Shown in pieces: positions 6,199-7,042 of a stretch of DNA of 7,042 nt. The notes below the pieces were generated by a model. That model did no database searches and was not told where the DNA came from. It saw nothing but the letters and a program-made list of their open reading frames with translations. The stretch lies in NCBI GenBank assembly GCA_029554925.1, contig JAKPUV010000300.1, forward strand, positions 1 to 7,042. The letters are read 5' to 3'. Position numbers and translations under genes: made by a program. The stretch's first letter is position 1, and each line of letters opens with the position of its first letter. The DNA is from Candidatus Hydrogenedentota bacterium (lineage in GTDB: Bacteria; Hydrogenedentota; Hydrogenedentia; Hydrogenedentales; CAITNO01).

Positions 6199-6821
6199 GT
6201 TTGGGGAAACCATTCTCGCAAACAGTCTGTAAACCGGCGGAAGGACGGGTCAACACATCCACGAAACGTCACCTTGGTGGCAAGCTGCTCGAAAATGGCC
6301 GCCGACCATGGTTTTCGACAGTTCCTCAGAACGCGCTCCATGGCCTCCTTCGGGGGCGATGGCTTCCCCATCGGATTTGGGGGAAACCCCTGTTCGCTCA
6401 GCCAGGCATGGACATCCCGATGGGCGTCTGTCCAACCGAGGATGCTGGCTGTATTGGGGGAATCACTCCATACCCAGGCTTCCAGCTCAGGGACAATGGC
6501 AATGACTTCAATTCGCTCCTCCTGCCATCCGTTCTGGCAGAGACGCGCCCTTACCATGGCCTCTATTTCCTGGGCAGGAGTGCTTTCGAGTCCGCACCCG
6601 TCATAATCAAAGAGCACCAAAGCCCTGTCATGGGTTGACGCGTGGCGTCGAAGCAGCTCATGGGCGGTGCACACGCATCCGGGGTCATGATCGGCGTGCG
6701 GCAACAAATTGAACGTTATGGGACGAATTCCCAGCGATTCCGGCCTGGAGAGGAGCCCTTTGACGGCATGCTCGGCGTCCTTGTCGGCGACAAGTACGAC
6801 CAAATCCCTTCTTGCAGTCAT
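6195..6821 (-). CDS. TOPRIM-like protein paired with an AAA ATPase, possible defence component
   Basis: This 208-residue soluble protein begins RRDLVVLVADKDAEHAVKGL, an N-terminal strand with acidic residues as in TOPRIM/DUF4276-type folds. HADHDPGC follows at 42-49, then the strand ALVLFDYDGCG at 67-77 with a DxD pair (D72, D74), and VIAIVPELEAWVWSDSP at 106-122, like the PELEAW motif of DUF4276 proteins. It ends DPSFRRFTDCLREWF (191-205), the usual C-terminal helix of such proteins. These features suggest a metal-dependent nuclease-like fold, but catalysis is not shown. I have an uncertain memory that similar proteins are annotated as MAD4 of the methylation-associated defense system. The start is set by a 4-base ATGA overlap with the ATPase stop and by GGGAG seven bases upstream. 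GC is about 55%, clearly below the neighbouring genes, which suggests transfer. Its stop overlaps the next start as ATGA, so the three genes are one coupled transcript. Confidence 0.75.
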   Translation of the reverse strand: MTARRDLVVLVADKDAEHAVKGLLSRPESLGIRPITFNLLPHADHDPGCVCTAHELLRRHASTHDRALVLFDYDGCGLESTPAQEIEAMVRARLCQNGWQEERIEVIAIVPELEAWVWSDSPNTASILGWTDAHRDVHAWLSEQGFPPNPMGKPSPPKEAMERVLRNCRKPWSAAIFEQLATKVTFRGCVDPSFRRFTDCLREWFPQT

Positions 6822-7042
6822 CCCAGTACTCCCGATGCGAACAGCACTCCAAGCGGAACGCCGCCCTTCCAGTCCGCCAGTCCGGGATGCCTGTCCCCGG
6901 TCACGATGTCCGTTGCCCCTTCAGGGGTTTTTGCGAAGCACAATACATCACGAGCGTTCGCCATGTTCAGGATTACGGGCGAATGGGTGGCCAGAAGAAC
7001 CTGTGCCCCATACACGGACGAGAGTGAACGGTACATCGTCTC
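6818..7042 (-). CDS. C-terminal end of an AAA/ABC-type ATPase (AAA15/AAA21-like), partial
   Basis: Only the last 74 residues are in the window; the frame runs open to the right edge. The stretch SVYGAQVLLATHSPVILNMA contains LLATHSP, the strand and His switch (H-loop) that follows Walker B in the OLD, AAA15 and AAA21 ATPases. The end, GGVPLGVLFASGVLG, is typical of ATPases encoded beside small TOPRIM-like proteins. The Walker A, signature and Walker B motifs must lie beyond the edge. The stop (TGA, 6820-6818) overlaps the start of the TOPRIM-like gene, so the two proteins are made together and probably form a complex. A role in anti-phage defence is inferred from this pairing. GC is low like its partner. 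Confidence 0.8.
   Translation of the reverse strand, partial: ETMYRSLSSVYGAQVLLATHSPVILNMANARDVLCFAKTPEGATDIVTGDRHPGLADWKGGVPLGVLFASGVLG
6829..6833 (-). promoter_or_regulatory. Ribosome binding site of the TOPRIM-like gene
   Basis: GGGAG on the minus strand lies inside the end of the ATPase gene, seven bases before the ATG at 6821. With the ATGA overlap it fixes this start and indicates coupled translation. Confidence 0.7.

Noticed and set aside
6183..6638. Plus-strand open frame opposite the TOPRIM-like gene
   Set aside because: It has no recognisable domain and no good ribosome binding site, and is antisense to a gene with coherent motifs and start/stop overlaps at both ends.

Overview
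The window is high-GC bacterial DNA, roughly 70% or more by eye over most of its length, with densely packed protein genes on both strands. No rRNA, tRNA or CRISPR array is seen. The style suggests an uncultured environmental bacterium, possibly Hydrogenedentota or a Planctomycetes-like lineage. That placement is inferred from three things: the EF-hand/Cys-rich/membrane C-terminal tail at the left edge, the 9-bp 'gtcggacag' tandem units, and the carbamoyltransferase/SxtJ and UroD-like families. It has not been tested by phylogeny.

Layout. (1) 1-214 (+): the C-terminal end of a surface-type protein with an EF-hand loop, a Cys cluster and a C-terminal membrane anchor, followed by a strong intrinsic terminator (232-273) and a short tandem repeat (294-326). 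(2) 381-2639 (-): a two-gene operon with a NodU/CmcH-type O-carbamoyltransferase first and a small SxtJ-family membrane protein second. A plausible promoter and a 9-bp inverted repeat lie upstream. (3) 2834-3523 (+): a class I SAM-dependent methyltransferase, divergent from the carbamoyltransferase. (4) 3675-5066 (+): class II fumarase (fumC). Two near-identical copies of a 48-base hairpin repeat lie upstream of the methyltransferase (2718-2765) and of fumC (3544-3591). The fumC copy carries a good sigma70-like promoter with its -35 box in the hairpin loop. (5) 5092-7042 (-), convergent with fumC: the end of an AAA/ABC-type ATPase, a 208-aa TOPRIM-like protein (DxD and PELEAW motifs) and a UroD/MtaA-family protein. 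Both junctions are 4-base ATGA overlaps.

How the genes relate. The carbamoyltransferase and SxtJ probably act together on a carbamoylated metabolite or surface glycan. FumC is a housekeeping TCA-cycle enzyme. The ATPase plus TOPRIM-like pair at the right edge has the two-component layout of ATPase/TOPRIM anti-phage systems such as PARIS or OLD/Gabija. It lies in DNA of clearly lower GC (about 55%), which suggests horizontal acquisition. The change in composition falls almost exactly at the start of the UroD-family gene, to which the pair is translationally coupled. This right-hand block is the most interesting part of the window, but the ATPase is cut by the window edge.
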